Shown here one piece after another: positions 12,101 through 21,252 of a stretch of 64,000 nucleotides of DNA. Source of the stretch: Strigamia acuminata (lineage: Eukaryota > Arthropoda > Chilopoda > Geophilomorpha > Linotaeniidae); the NCBI GenBank assembly GCA_949358305.1, contig OX442314.1:50848581-50912580 (forward strand), read 5' to 3'. Numbering within the stretch: the first letter of the stretch is position 1; every line of letters begins with the position of its first letter. The position numbers were made by a program, and so were the translations under genes. The notes beneath the pieces are model-generated. The model searched no databases. It saw only the letters and a list, made by a program, of their open reading frames with translations, and was not told where the DNA came from.

Positions 12101-15100
12101 TTTCACAGAACGAGATTGCCTCGTGGCTTCCCTGCCCAGCAGTATTGTGGCCTGACCAGCAGTGACCAAGAATCGCAACTTCACTTCTTCATCTCCTACT
12201 CTAACCGGTAGGTAGATCTCCCCAAGTGCGGGTCTCCTTTCGCCAAAATAACCAATCAACGTAATGTTGGTCGGTTGTACAGGCCATGTCACGTTGCTTA
12301 AGGTCATCCACTTCATTAAAGTATCTCTGGAGATCAACGAGTATCTTGAACCAGTGTCCACTGTTGCTACCACGGGGATCTTACCAAGTCACATTGACAT
12401 GCGGAAGGGGTCATCCTGGTCATAATCGGGATTCCGAATTTGGCATCCCGGTTGAGTGATTGAGGGAACATAATTCATTGGGGTGCAACTCTGCTGAAAG
12501 GGCTGGTACGCAGGCCTTTGACCACCACCGCGTGCGCGTCCGCGTCCGGTACGCCCTCCTTGACCACGCTGTTGGGTCCCAGACGGTCCTGCATTTGCAT
12601 CCTGCATCTGCATCGGTTGACCACGACCTGTCTGTTGCATTTGTTGCCTGTCTCGTAGCCTCATGGAACAGTCTCTTTTCATGTGTCCCACTTCACCACA
12701 ATACCAACAGGCACCGTAAGGTAAACCACTTCGCGGGCGCACAGGGGTGGACTGACCAGTGCTCACAAAAGGCCTTTGTGGCAACGCCACACCCTTGGTC
12801 TAAACATGGGCCATAGGAGGCTGAGAACTGTAAGCCACCTTACTAGCGGGAACCATGGGTAAAACCATATCCCTTCCGCTATCTGGTTCGAAACAAGTAG
12901 TGGCTTGCATGTCCGCCACACCAGCTGCAGCGCCTTCAAATGCCATGGCCATCTCCATTGCTTCCTTTAAGGTTTTGGGCTTTTGCAGGAGAATATACTG
13001 AGTTGCCGTGGCATTCCCCAGTCCCTCGATCAACTGGTCCATGACTGCAAAGTCCACCTGCTTTGAGTCTCCGTAATCTCCCTTCTCTGCAAGACCGCGG
13101 AGAACAGCAACATACGCAGCCACAGACTCCTTTGGCTGGCGTACTCGCTTGCGTAACCGGTTCCGGATAATAATGGTAGGTACCGCTGGACTGAAATGTG
13201 CTTTTATCTTTCCGACTATATCCTCATAAGTCAAATCATAAGTCAATCCGTTGTCGGGGCAGTCAACTTGTGTAGCAGGGCATGCGTATCTGCGCCCATG
13301 GAGGCCACCAAGAACATCTTCAAATTGTCTTTATCCGAATAGAATTTGTGTAGCTTCGCCATGAACTCGAACCGTTCAACCCACAAACTCCAATCCGTCT
13401 CGGTTTTGCCTTGAAATGGGGGCACGTGCGCCACATAGGCTGTCCCAGCTCCGCTTGTTGACGCCATTCCGGATAGACTTGTCTGCGACTCCTGGTTTAC
13501 GCCAGCTACCAATTCCGGGTCATCGTCACTATCTACCGCCGCCGGGTAACTTGTCAGTCCTGACTCCGTGATTGCAATGAAATCCGGTCCAACAATCCAG
13601 ATAAGTGCAACAATCCAGATGAGTGCAACAATTCAGTGAGTGCTCTCACTTCCCAGACCTGCCCTGACCCCCTTCCCAGTAAGTACTTCTCCGTGGAGCT
13701 AAGCTGGGTTCAGCACTGGCCAGCCTCTCCTGGGAGGTGGCTTGATGTGTGCAGCTATTATCCCCTTACCGTACCCTAGTGGGAAAAGGAAACCCTAGCA
13801 CTACCTAAGCTGAGAGCTAATAATGACATAGTGTTGCGTTGGCATTGTCAGGGGCATTCTATGGGCTCTTTGTTTCCTGGTGTCATTGTTGCGGCCCTTT
13901 GTTGTTCAGATGATGGCTGGAGTCATTGTTGACCTCCTGGTGGCAGAATTGTAGGTTAGGCTTAATAACCCTAGATAGGCCTAACTGGGCCTAGTAACTC
14001 TAGCAAGTCCCAAGTAATACTAGTTAGGCCTAAACCAGGCCTAACTATCTGAAATGACAGAAAAGAGAAAGACAGAATCCATTGCAAAAAAAATTTTAAA
14101 GATACAGTTCACCTCTCTTTAATCCAGGGTTCTGCTGTCCTGTTCAGGGTGCCACTTTACCATCTTTGCCCTGGAGATGGGAAATAAAACACAGGAGACC
14201 AGTTGGGCCAAAACTTCATCCTCCACTCTTCTAAACAGAGTAGATTTATTTGTCAGTAACCTGACCAACTGTCACTAAAGGGAAAAAGATGAAAGCTACA
14301 TGCTGCTTTGTACATTGTACTATTGACAATACAATGTATTAATTCAATGCAATAAAGCCTGCATAAATTCCTTGTGGTGTTAATACACCACAGTAATATG
14401 TATAGTCATACTGGTATGCAAGTTACAAACATCCTTAGTTAGCAAGAAATGCATGACATGTGATTGTGGTCATCCAATCACAATCAGCACACAAAACCAC
14501 GAATCAAAAGAAAATAACACATGGATACGTGTCCATGTAATCCTTGGTTCGTGGTACAGTGTATAGGGTACATTGCAAAAATTGATTATTTTTTTGTGTG
14601 TAATTATAGTTTATATTTCTGAATACATCATCTAATCCATGCATTAACAAAAAGGATTTTATCGAATGTCACAAGAAATGTCTTCAAGATTTTTACAGTC
14701 AACAACCTTGCAGGTGAGAGATCACTTTACACACAGGAATAACCATTTAAAATAAATTTGAAAACAATACTGTATTATTGTTTATTCAGATTGCCATTTA
14801 TGAGTGGAAAGAAGGGCGACACATGCAATAATTCCTTTGGTACACGTAAGCTGTACGATAGAATTTATGCTACACTAACGAAAATAAACTCAGAATTAAA
14901 GTGCTTGTGCAACCGAATGTGCACTCAAATGGAAGAGATAAAATTCTACACATCTACTACAACAGACGCCCCGTTGACAGAACGCGAAAACGAAGCAGCA
15001 TCAACTGTTATTGAAGTGATCGAAGAAAGATTTGCTTACGGATTCGTCAATCTACTCATTGATGCAGCCGGAAACATTGGCCTGTACCTCGGGATGTCGA

Positions 15101-15162
15101 TACTTTCAGTTTTGGATTTAATCACATTAATCATCAATTATCGAAAACGTAATGCAACGTGA
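6158..15162 (+). CDS. DEG/ENaC cation channel gene 1 (exon 1 split by a solo LTR)
   Basis: Degenerin/epithelial sodium channel family: trimeric plasma-membrane channels with two membrane helices and a Cys-rich extracellular domain. Exons by splice signals and phase: 6158-6616 plus 7636-7686 (one exon interrupted by a solo LTR), 7748-7823, 7888-7970, 14610-14713, 14790-15162. They sum to 381 codons, short for the family (usually 450-700). Residues about 61-80 are TM1, followed by the post-TM1 'FPAL.VC' block. Later come Cys-rich repeats (CINKKDFIECHKKC, CLCNRMC), then TM2 with the pore motif GLYLGMSILSV, which carries the G-x-S filter. Removing the LTR and one ATCT target copy restores the frame exactly. 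As it stands the exon reads into the LTR and stops, so this allele should be non-functional. The start is uncertain because a Met at residue 36 is also plausible. Confidence 0.85.
6617..7631 (-). repeat. Solo LTR (family of Gypsy A) inside a DEG/ENaC exon
   Basis: A 1,015-bp reverse-strand copy of the LTR at 26-1046, with TG...CA ends. It is flanked by a 4-bp target duplication ATCT (6613-6616 and 7632-7635). No internal sequence is present, so it is a solo LTR left by LTR-LTR recombination. It sits within a codon-aligned position of DEG/ENaC exon 1. The two LTR copies are nearly identical by eye. Confidence 0.93.
8406..8642 (-). repeat. Gypsy B 3' LTR
   Basis: 237 bp, minus-strand start TGTGGTGTATTAACACC, nearly identical to 14156-14392. 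The difference count is small (a handful by eye), which suggests a fairly young insertion. Confidence 0.92.
8839..9681 (-). pseudogene. Gypsy B integrase C-terminal tail, frame-shifted
   Basis: Continues the integrase in a different frame from the 908-residue pol ORF. The start shows the post-catalytic region of Gypsy integrases: RSYRKGDATWIPAIV, then DVVYETQ and NDRHINQLRPRY, the SH3-like fold that ends before a variable tail. The remainder is Pro/Arg-rich, then acidic (DSEEEYDDAEEEI). It overlaps the pol ORF end by about 35 bases. A single indel near 9670 would join them, so this is probably mutational decay. Confidence 0.8.
9647..12373 (-). CDS. pol: Gypsy B pol: protease, reverse transcriptase, RNase H, integrase
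   Basis: 908 codons on the minus strand. In order: aspartic protease active site TVDTGSRYSLIS near residue 5; reverse transcriptase with KLDIRQAYQQV and the catalytic YQDD around residue 315; RNase H with VVDASPVGVGAVL; integrase HHCC zinc finger (HEGHHG...CVVCQQHQ); and the D,D,E core with HIDFAGP, VSDNATTFTSEEF and SNGRAERAVQTFK. The frame runs straight back into gag after a single TGA (12389-12391) and five codons, so gag and pol were probably one frame. It ends by frameshift at the integrase C-terminus. Apart from that the catalytic residues look intact. Confidence 0.93.
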   Translation of the reverse strand: MVATVDTGSRYSLISRDTLMKWMTLSNVTWPVQPTNITLIGYFGERRPALGEIYLPVRVGDEEVKLRFLVTAGQATILLGREATRQSRSVKTFLINRLERQQGMHHGINGSMTPQDLIAELEEEDTVLRLLLQEYKDVFEASLGLYTGPPVQLHLKDGVKPRFFCARPVPVALRTAVEKELEKGVADGIYQPISFSDWATPLVIVDKKDGTVRLCGDYRSTVNPAILPDPYPLPRVSDIMAKLGGKKYFTKLDIRQAYQQVLLTRESSFIAAINTHKGLYAVKRLPFGTISSSRVFQRIMDTMFADLDDVSPYQDDILIATDTYEEHVKVVREVLRRLRRANLRLVRRKCEFFRTQVAYLGFQVDSRGIRPSEDNVAAIKKMPAPNNLQELRSFLGMVQFYLQFLPHFAEVAELLRELLQGNASWEWTQRRATAFNTIKEMITSESLLVHYSLHHPLVLVVDASPVGVGAVLNHVLDNGEERPVLYASKSLLPTQRRYSQTDREALAIIYAVQKFHQFLCGRKFRIVTDHKPLLGIFGVTNPTPNIISPRMLRWTIILAGYNYSILEHRPGLDIPVADALSRLPLPATKITEQWEQELEEEQHVRFLVEDSIITREQLEMATLLDDDLHHVMQYVRNGWPDKVKASLQPFKSRKTELSVHHDILLWGHRVIIPPSLRKKAMDLLHEGHHGIVMMKNKAAATIWWLGITMAIEQYVAQCVVCQQHQHAPPRDNPVSWPRPARPWSRIHIDFAGPVKGKMFLILVDSLTGWMHVDLVPSTSSAAAIAVIKRKCADFGLPDTIVSDNATTFTSEEFKGFIRRNGLLHLFSPAFHPQSNGRAERAVQTFKGKLVKMGMVNIQEQLDKFLFYQHSTPGADGKSPAALMLQGHFKTHLDTETNCGSGSRGPAAT
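12389..13512 (-). pseudogene. gag: Gypsy B gag with frameshift and internal stop
   Basis: Three pieces on the minus strand: 13512-13243, 13246-12800 and 12790-12389. They contain a gag capsid region (WSLWVERFEFMAKL, then IIIRNRLRKRVRQPKESVAAY) and one CCHC zinc knuckle (CWYCGEVGHMKRDC) that would bind RNA. The first break is a one-base frameshift near 13245, beside a 12-bp tandem duplication (tgacttatgatt type). The second is an in-frame TAG at about 12800. The final TGA is in frame with pol. Decayed coding capacity. Confidence 0.85.
13513..14155. other. Gypsy B 5' leader
   Basis: Untranslated leader between the gag start and the 5' LTR (minus strand). It holds a short direct repeat (caacaatccagat at about 13589 and 13609) and a CTAG/CCTAG-rich stretch near 13960-14040. 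No ORF of note. Confidence 0.6.
14156..14392 (-). repeat. Gypsy B 5' LTR
   Basis: The 237-bp partner of 8406-8642, followed on the + strand by the GTAAT target duplication at 14393-14397. Confidence 0.92.
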
Positions 15163-16821
15163 CGGAACAGTAGTAGAATTCGCCTCAAAGTATGGCATTA
15201 TCTGCACAAAACAAAAAGCCATTTCTCATCCCTACTGAAAGAAAAAGAGCCAATTCCTTGCAGCAGTATTCAAAACATATTGGAAAAGGTTGTTTATATC
15301 GGCTGCACCTCTCTGTTTCTGGTCATGATCTATTTCAAACTGATGACTTACATGGCATATCCCATACGAGTAAACATAGCGGTCGCGGACGAAGCTAATG
15401 TAACCTTTCCTAACATAACAGCTTGTGTAATAACAAATCCGACGACCATTGAATTAGAGGAGATGTATGCTGATGAAAATAATCTGAGTCAGAGTGATTG
15501 TCCCATTCACATGTTGAGTCTACTAGATCTTAAAGGAGAAAACCTCACAATAGAAGAACTATGGGAGCAATCTTCCTCTTCAGAAGCTATGATCCTAACT
15601 AATTTCGTAAGTAGTATTATGCAGCTTACCAGATAGTCATCTTATGAATGTTACTTTTGGCAGGTACAGTTTTCAGACGTTGAAATAAATACCCCAAGAG
15701 GAAAATGTACACATTACTTAATTGGTATGTCATTAATTTCATGCTGCAATAAATGATTGCCAAAATTATTTTCATTCATCTTCCCATCAAGTGTCACAGT
15801 ATTTAAAGCAAACTTATTATTACAAGCAATACCTCAATACAAATAATTCATTGTATTGAAATTTTAGACAAAATGCTATCAACATTTATCAAATTTTTCG
15901 ATTTAACTAAGTTTCCTTCGACTTCATATGGCAATCCCATAAAATTAATTTGGGTTGTCCCATGAAAATAATTCGAGCAATTATGAAAATAAATCGGGCG
16001 ATTATGAAAATAATTCAGGAAATTATGTAAATAATAAAAAATTAAATTTTAAAGTTTGCATTTTAAAATTTTAAATCTTTTAGTCAATTTAATCACAACT
16101 CCTCTTTTTGTCTAGATGAAACTGAGTACAACGGCCAAGCCACAATGCTTCTGAAATTTTACGAGGTTCCTACATCGATGTTATGTGACCAATACTAAGA
16201 GGTAAAAAAAGCACATCAATCAGACATTTAATTTCGTTTGTTAATTGATTGTCATGTATCACTAAGTTTTTCATAACAACAAGAGAAGACCAAGATTTGG
16301 ATTTGACTTCAAATGGATTATTACCATTCGGAGGTAACGTCGTAGTAGGTATTGAGTATCGCATGATAAAGGTGAGAAAACTTGAACACGTCATAATTTA
16401 ACCGAACACACACAAATGGTTCCAAACTCAAAAAGCCATTTACCAGACTGCTTTTATACAGTTTACCAAGCGAGTAGTTTTTATGGGTCAAAATGGGTGG
16501 AAAAGAAATCTTGTTTTTGAACATTGAAATAGAGAAAACCCCAAGGATACATGTCAGAAAACTAGGCCCTCAACTTATGAAGGGGTATGGTTCCGAGAAC
16601 TTATTCAATGGGGAAAAATTGTTCACCCTAAATAAAGAACACATTATTAATGTCATTTTTTTATTATAAATTAATAAAGGTTCGTATAAAACAACATTAG
16701 ACAACAATAAAAGCGTGGGTTTAGCGCTTGGCTTAAGTAGCTACAAATTGGTAGTTCATATCTCTTTTTTAAAGGCTTTTATTTAACTTGATTTGAACGT
16801 TTGTGTGTGTGTGTGTGTGTG

Positions 16822-17515
16822 TGGTTCAACTTCCGGTTTGTCTAAATTTGGGTGTTTTTTCCAAAAATCAATTCAGCATAAAAAAAATTAAAATTTGGGC
16901 TTCGTCACGCCCTAGAACAGGTCATTCCACACATTATAATAAAAAAAATTTTAAAAAGACACATTTTTAAGCGCTGTGGAGTGAAAGTACGAATTAAAAT
17001 TCTGATTTACGGCAAACTGTAAGCAAACCGGAGCGCCACCTGGCGGAACCCGTGTTTTTTAATGGATGCCATAATGTTCGCCCGATACGAATTTTGATGT
17101 TTTTGGCACTAAAAAAAGATTTAAAAATCCTGAAACCACGCTCATTTGATTGGAAATTGCATTCTGCACAAGCCTGTATTTTTCTTTTTTCAATTCGGTA
17201 AAAAAAAATACGTTTTTTTACGATCGTAGCCGGCGACCGCATGGTCAATTTAGTAAGAAATTTGAATTTAACCATAAAGACAAAAATTATGAAAAATGAA
17301 CGGTTTAAAAAGTTAAAAATATGTTTCCTGTGCAGAATTTGCCGCTCTTTCAAATGGTGATGATAACTTTTTGATCTAAGCTACATTTTTTTTTATTTGC
17401 TAAAAAACGACTTGTCATTTAGCAAATTTTTAGTAAGGATTCAAATATAGCAGGGATACAGCATAACAGCCTTTTTCAAAAAAGTATTTTTTTTGGTATA
17501 CTTGTTCTCTAGATA
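16822..17515 (+). repeat. Diverged copy of repeat R1 core
   Basis: Blocks shared with 27245-27910, 43075-43745 and 50130-50790: 'ggttcaacttccggtttgt', 'cggagcgccacctggcgg', 'gttcg...gatac', 'gtttcctgtgcagaattt...gatgataactttttgatc'. It is preceded by a (GT)n tract at 16800-16821. It lies in the last large gap of DEG/ENaC module 2, so R1 is a dispersed element and not only part of the tandem array. Confidence 0.65.
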
Positions 17516-17562
17516 CAGCCATGAGAATCAATATGATGCGTTTGTTAACTTAGTTTAACGAC

Positions 17563-17935
17563 AAACCCGCAGCCGCAGACAAATATCAAGAGAAGAACTT
17601 TCAGGAGGAACCTGCAAGCGAGGGCAAAGCCGAACCACCGACCCCTGCACGACATCCGACACTGAGGAAAACAAAAGTTCAGTGCGAAGCTCGAGAAGAA
17701 TTATTTCGAATAGGAACAAAACGGCCCGAACGGGTTAAAACATGACAAATGACCAATATTTCATTCGAAATCGAACCCAACTACAATGAATCCGAGGAGT
17801 GGACCAAGGCCATGGATAATAAATTGAAGTTGATGGCAAAACACCAAGTTTGAAAGATATTGTGGTCATACTACCAAAACTGTACCCACCGATCAGAAAC
17901 ATCATCAATAGCTATGGGTGGAAAATGAGTAAAAA
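17563..17935 (+). pseudogene. Copia pol relic (start of reverse transcriptase)
   Basis: One + strand frame reads a charged linker and then NESEEWTKAMDNKLKLMAKH. This matches the W-x2-A-M-x3-l block that opens Copia reverse transcriptases. It is followed, in another frame, by VILPKLYPPIRN and GWKMSK, which resembles the 'lP.g..pI...WvfK.K' block. At least two stops and one frameshift interrupt it. Confidence 0.55.
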
Positions 17936-18447
17936 ATAGGGGGTTATTAAATCGAGTCCTATTGTTTTAGACTGAAACTTTCAGATCAATTTAATAGTGT
18001 TTAACAGAGCACACGTATTTCACTTTGAATACCAAAGACAGATTAGTAAAACGCACAAACCACTATGCAGATCATAGCTAACAAAATTTTTCTCTCCCCA
18101 GATTACCGTACATAGACCAACTGCAATATCCCATGTGCAACACTTCTCAATCGGCGAAAACGACTGATTCTATCTACAAAAAGGCTTTTCTCGACACAAA
18201 TGTTAAAGATGAATGTCAATGTCACATTCCCTGCAAAGAATCTAAGTACTCTAGCTTGGCACAACCTACACGTATCAGTAGTCCTCTAAGGAATACAATA
18301 TTCCATTTTTTCGCAACAAACAAAATTCAAATTTTTATTGACCGGCTTGAATATGACATTATCTCGTTCATATGCGACATAGGAAATATTTTAAGTTTAT
18401 CGCTAGGTCTGTCAATATTGAGTGTTGCTAGAAAATGCAAAAACTAA

Positions 18448-18687
18448 TTTTTAAACATCACCAACAATAATATCATTCAGATGGGTTTTCACATTAATGT
18501 CAATACTTTAACTTTATCACTAGAGCTGTCAATATTGAGTGTGGCAAAAATACACCAAATAATGTTCAGAAAAATATCATCATTTGCACATAATCTGCAC
18601 AGAATTACTTACGTTTTTAAATATTATCTATTTGTACACATCATTATTTTTATAGCAATCGCTGTAATTGCACTAAAAATTGAGTGA
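18448..18687 (+). pseudogene. Third DEG/ENaC fragment: TM2 repeat joined to a TM1-like helix
   Basis: The frame continues unchanged after the TAA of module 2 (18445-18447). It reads 11 codons and then a second copy of the TM2 segment (NTLTLSLELSILSVAK, compare NILSLSLGLSILSVAR). Next come about 25 residues and another hydrophobic helix (FVHIIIFIAIAVIALKI) before a stop. The order TM2, short loop, hydrophobic helix matches the junction of gene 1 and module 2, so this may be the remnant of a third unit. The pore G is replaced by E here. Confidence 0.55.
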
Positions 18688-19044
18688 TGCAACTTAATTC
18701 ATACAATTCTAACCAAATAATGTATGTTACTTCAATTCGCAAACACCAAAAAATGTTACCAGTATACCATTTTTTTTGTAGTAATTATCTAATTAAACTC
18801 GAATTTGAGTGATCTAAGTATCCAACAAATTTCCTACAATTGTATCTCCAATTAACCCATGCACAATGGCAATTATATGTCCATATTGGCAATAAATGTT
18901 GTTAACTTAACTTAACCCCTACGCCCGGTCTAGTCCGAGACCTGATCCCCAGTCCAATTTTCCTCGTACAAGTAGACACATGTGTTTTTTTACTTCTAAT
19001 TTTTTAAGTAAGCTTTTCAATCTGTTAACCAAAAAACACTCACG
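18688..19044. other. Intergenic, no feature recognised
   Basis: AT-rich DNA with a short 'taacttaacttaacc' run at about 18901. No ORF or repeat that I can assign. Confidence 0.4.
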
Positions 19045-19418
19045 ATGGACGATATACAGACGGAATCAACTGGAAGAAGAAATTCAAAACGAGTTAAGAG
19101 CGTTTCCAAATCCAAAAACGATTGCTCAGCAGTGTACAACCATCAACCAGTAAGCCTACTCGTAATTCTCGTGCGACGATTGCTGAGATCCATCACTCCA
19201 ACGATTCCGAACCAAACGATTGCTTAAATGCAACAAATCCAGCTGGTATTCCACCTATTATTCCTGAGATTTCGCATGCCAGTAGCCGAGAAAATGCACG
19301 TGAAGTGAACAGCCAAGAGCTGGAAGGGACCGACCAAATTGCTACGCATGGCGCGAACGGTCGGAATTCCGCACCCGAGCCGAATTTATCCTCACAAGCA
19401 ACACAGGCAGACAGGTAA
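19045..19418 (+). pseudogene. Unrecognised ORF, frameshifted (Ser/Asn-rich, polar)
   Basis: ATG at 19045 in good context opens a polar, basic sequence (MDDIQTESTGRRNSKRVKS). Near 19120-19145 the open frame changes to the one ending at 19418 (TSKPTRNSRATIAEIHHSN...). A single indel would join them. The end has a plausible donor (gacag|gtaagg). It resembles the disordered head of a retroelement gag but has no diagnostic motif. Function unknown. Confidence 0.35.
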
Positions 19419-19764
19419 GGCTCTTCTTATGCAGGAAGAGTCTTAGTCTACCCAGCAAACCCACGATTCTCGATCTCGTAGAGACGATGAGGGCTATACT
19501 CGCAAGGAGAGTGCAGGAGTGTTTCCCTCACAATTGTTTAATTTTTGTCAAAATAAAGTATTGTTATTATCTAAACAGTCAATATTTTCATTATTTAAAT
19601 GCAACGCTCTTTCACATTGTTACAAACAGTCAAAACACACAGGATTCTTTACTGTGTGTAGAATCATCCTTTTTTCACTTTTTTGAGTAAAAAGGTCAAG
19701 TGTAGCACTACACTTGGTGATTAGCCTGTTCAAACCTTACTCTGGAACCCAGGTAATTTGATAT
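19419..19764. other. Intergenic, no feature recognised
   Basis: Mixed sequence; nothing beyond short spurious frames. Confidence 0.35.
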
Positions 19765-20060
19765 CTCATGACATATGACATCACAGCTTTGTTCACCAAC
19801 ATGACTGACTGCATGAAGGCAAGAATAGTGTGTAGTGGTGGTCCAGTGGTTAAGGCAATGGACCAGGAATCTTTCCATGCAGGTTCAAATCTTGTTGTCT
19901 CTGAAAATTTTTACTTTTATTTTTTATTTATTTTTAGCAGTAAAGTTAATGTTTGTTATTTTATATTTGTTTTTAAAAAATTTTAATTTAATTAATTTTA
20001 ATTTTTTAACAAATATACAATAAAACAAGTAAAAATATTATTTGGAATATTTAAAACAAA
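19765..20060 (+). repeat. Diverged tRNA-like repeat, related to the 44-kb palindrome arm
   Basis: Shares with 44235-44430 the blocks 'gacatatgacatca', 'tagtggtgg.ccagtggttaaggcaatg', 'ccaggaatctttcca' and 'ggttcaaatc'. The last is a near-perfect Pol III box B, and the second resembles box A. The following AT-rich part is a decayed inverted repeat. Either a SINE or one arm of a related foldback element. Confidence 0.6.
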
Positions 20061-20169
20061 TGAAATATAAAAAACACTTTAGCAACTACAAATTAATATA
20101 AGAATAAAGAATTTCAACAACTAAATGGTAAATAAAATCAAAAAAGTTGTAAAACCACACGGTTTTCAC

Positions 20170-20361
20170 AGATTCGACCTCTGAACCAAGGAGCTTCAAG
20201 ACTAATGCTAAAGACCTTGAGATCGCACGCCGAAAACATGAACTGGCTAAGAAAAAGAAGACCAAATCAGAAGCTAACCGTAAACACGCCCCTGCTGACC
20301 ACCATGAAAAATACCGACAAAGGACGCGACACGGTTTCCTAGACGGGTTTGTGACCGAATA
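20170..20361 (+). pseudogene. Unrecognised basic C-terminal fragment
   Basis: After an acceptor-like ttttcacag (to 20170), one frame is open to a TAA at about 20361. It encodes a Lys/Arg/His-rich helix (LEIARRKHELAKKKKTKSE). No family recognised. It may be an exon of the ORF at 19045, but the splice phases do not fit as read. Confidence 0.3.
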
Positions 20362-20373
20362 AATTCCGTGTCG

Positions 20374-20837
20374 TTATGTCAGTTTCGAACAAACCCTAAT
20401 TTCCCTTCCCCGGAAAAAAGTGGCATTCAGAACGACGGCAACCGACACTGAATCGACATCCTGAAATTCAATGAACGCAAATCCCTTGGGATGGCCACTC
20501 AACTTATTGGTCAAAATAGTCACTCTTATAAGTGCTCCGCACCCGACGAAATATTGTTCCAACCCCTCGCTCGTCGCGCCGTAATCCACATTTCCGACGT
20601 AGATGGATCGCGAATCCAATTCATTCTTGTCTATCCGCAGATATGGATTTGTTATATCCATTTGCGTTTGCTTCAGTCCCACACGTTCATCTTCCAATTC
20701 GCTCTCCAAAGCTTTCATTTTTGTTTGTCGTCGACGACAACTTCATCTTGTCGAAGAACATCGTCCTCCATATCCACCTCGTTATCGCAGTCGTCGCCCT
20801 TCAGGACACTTTCTTTATTTTGTTTAAAGTTCGCCAT
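20374..20837 (-). pseudogene. PABPN1-like processed pseudogene (nuclear poly(A)-binding protein 2)
   Basis: The minus strand starts with an ATG at 20837 and reads an acidic N-terminus. It shifts frame near 20715 and continues [16 protein letters not shown], a coiled coil. A single RRM then follows with RNP2 SIYVGN, the PABPN1 signature DYGAT, RNP1 KGFAFIEF and FRGREIRV. This order (acidic, coiled coil, RRM) is that of PABPN1, which binds nascent poly(A) in the nucleus. The gene is intronless here, frameshifted, and stops right after the RRM without the Arg-rich tail. That fits a decayed retrocopy. Confidence 0.8.
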
Positions 20838-20937
20838 TGGTTTGTACTGAATTTCTATTTGTGAAGCAAGGTGAGTGCTATGCTACAGTACATCTATACA
20901 ATATGTGTATTTATATAAAAACGAACTCTTTATAGGT

Positions 20938-21220
20938 TTTAGGAACGCTTCCATTTCGAGATTCCATTTCCGGCCAAGTTTCCAAACAATTATCTAAACA
21001 AATCAGTAATTTGGGAATGATTCATTCTCAGACGAGAAAGAAAGTGGTTAGTGATGCACTTGTGACAAATACAACAAACCATTACCAATGTGTAGAAGGT
21101 AACAGGTACTATCATATTTATAATGGTTGCTTAAAACACCCAGATCTCATGACTTTGCTTGTCAAAAAAAATATTTTGGAAATTTTGCAAAAACAACTTC
21201 CAATGGCAACTATAATTTAA
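20938..21220 (+). pseudogene. Unrecognised open fragment upstream of the helicase relic
   Basis: Open from after an acceptor-like 'tttaggttttag' to a stop near 21220. It contains the blocks SGQVSKQLSKQISNL and HYQCVEGNRYYHIYNGC. It is not recognised. Its position before a Helitron-type helicase fragment suggests the same element, but this is not shown. Confidence 0.3.
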
Positions 21221-21252
21221 ATTATTTCTCATTAACATTGCATTCTGTATAG

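Larger units (their letters stand above)
8406..14392 (-). mobile_element. Gypsy element B, complete with two LTRs, in a DEG/ENaC intron
   Basis: An LTR retrotransposon on the minus strand between 237-bp LTRs, flanked by a 5-bp target duplication GTAAT (8401-8405 and 14393-14397). Inside the 5' LTR (right side) is a primer-binding-site-like TGGCACCCTGAACAGGAC (minus strand, near 14153). Before the 3' LTR is a polypurine tract, aagagaaagggggagca (minus strand, near 8645-8660). Order on the minus strand: gag, pol, and integrase tail in a shifted frame. It occupies intron 7971-14609 of DEG/ENaC gene 1 in the opposite orientation. Confidence 0.93.
15163..18447 (+). pseudogene. DEG/ENaC channel module 2, in frame after gene 1 stop
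   Basis: Directly after the TGA of gene 1 (15160-15162) the same frame stays open to 15606. It reads as a second channel N-terminus: about 40 residues, then TM1 (VYIGCTSLFLVMIYFKL), then NVTFPNITACV. There is no in-frame ATG before TM1. Further exons: 15664-15724 (ends at a GGTATGT donor), 16116-16194, and a last exon 18102-18447 with CQCHIPCKESKY and TM2 pore block GNILSLSLGLSILSV. They correspond one-to-one with gene 1 exons and keep the same phases. The exon at 16116 meets an in-frame TAA (16195-16197) where gene 1 has its donor. The counterpart of exon 14610-14713 was not found. Probably a decaying tandem duplicate. Confidence 0.78.

Noticed and set aside
16994-17353. Minus-strand 119-codon ORF in the R1 core
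   Set aside because: Frame not conserved in the other R1 copies at the same place.
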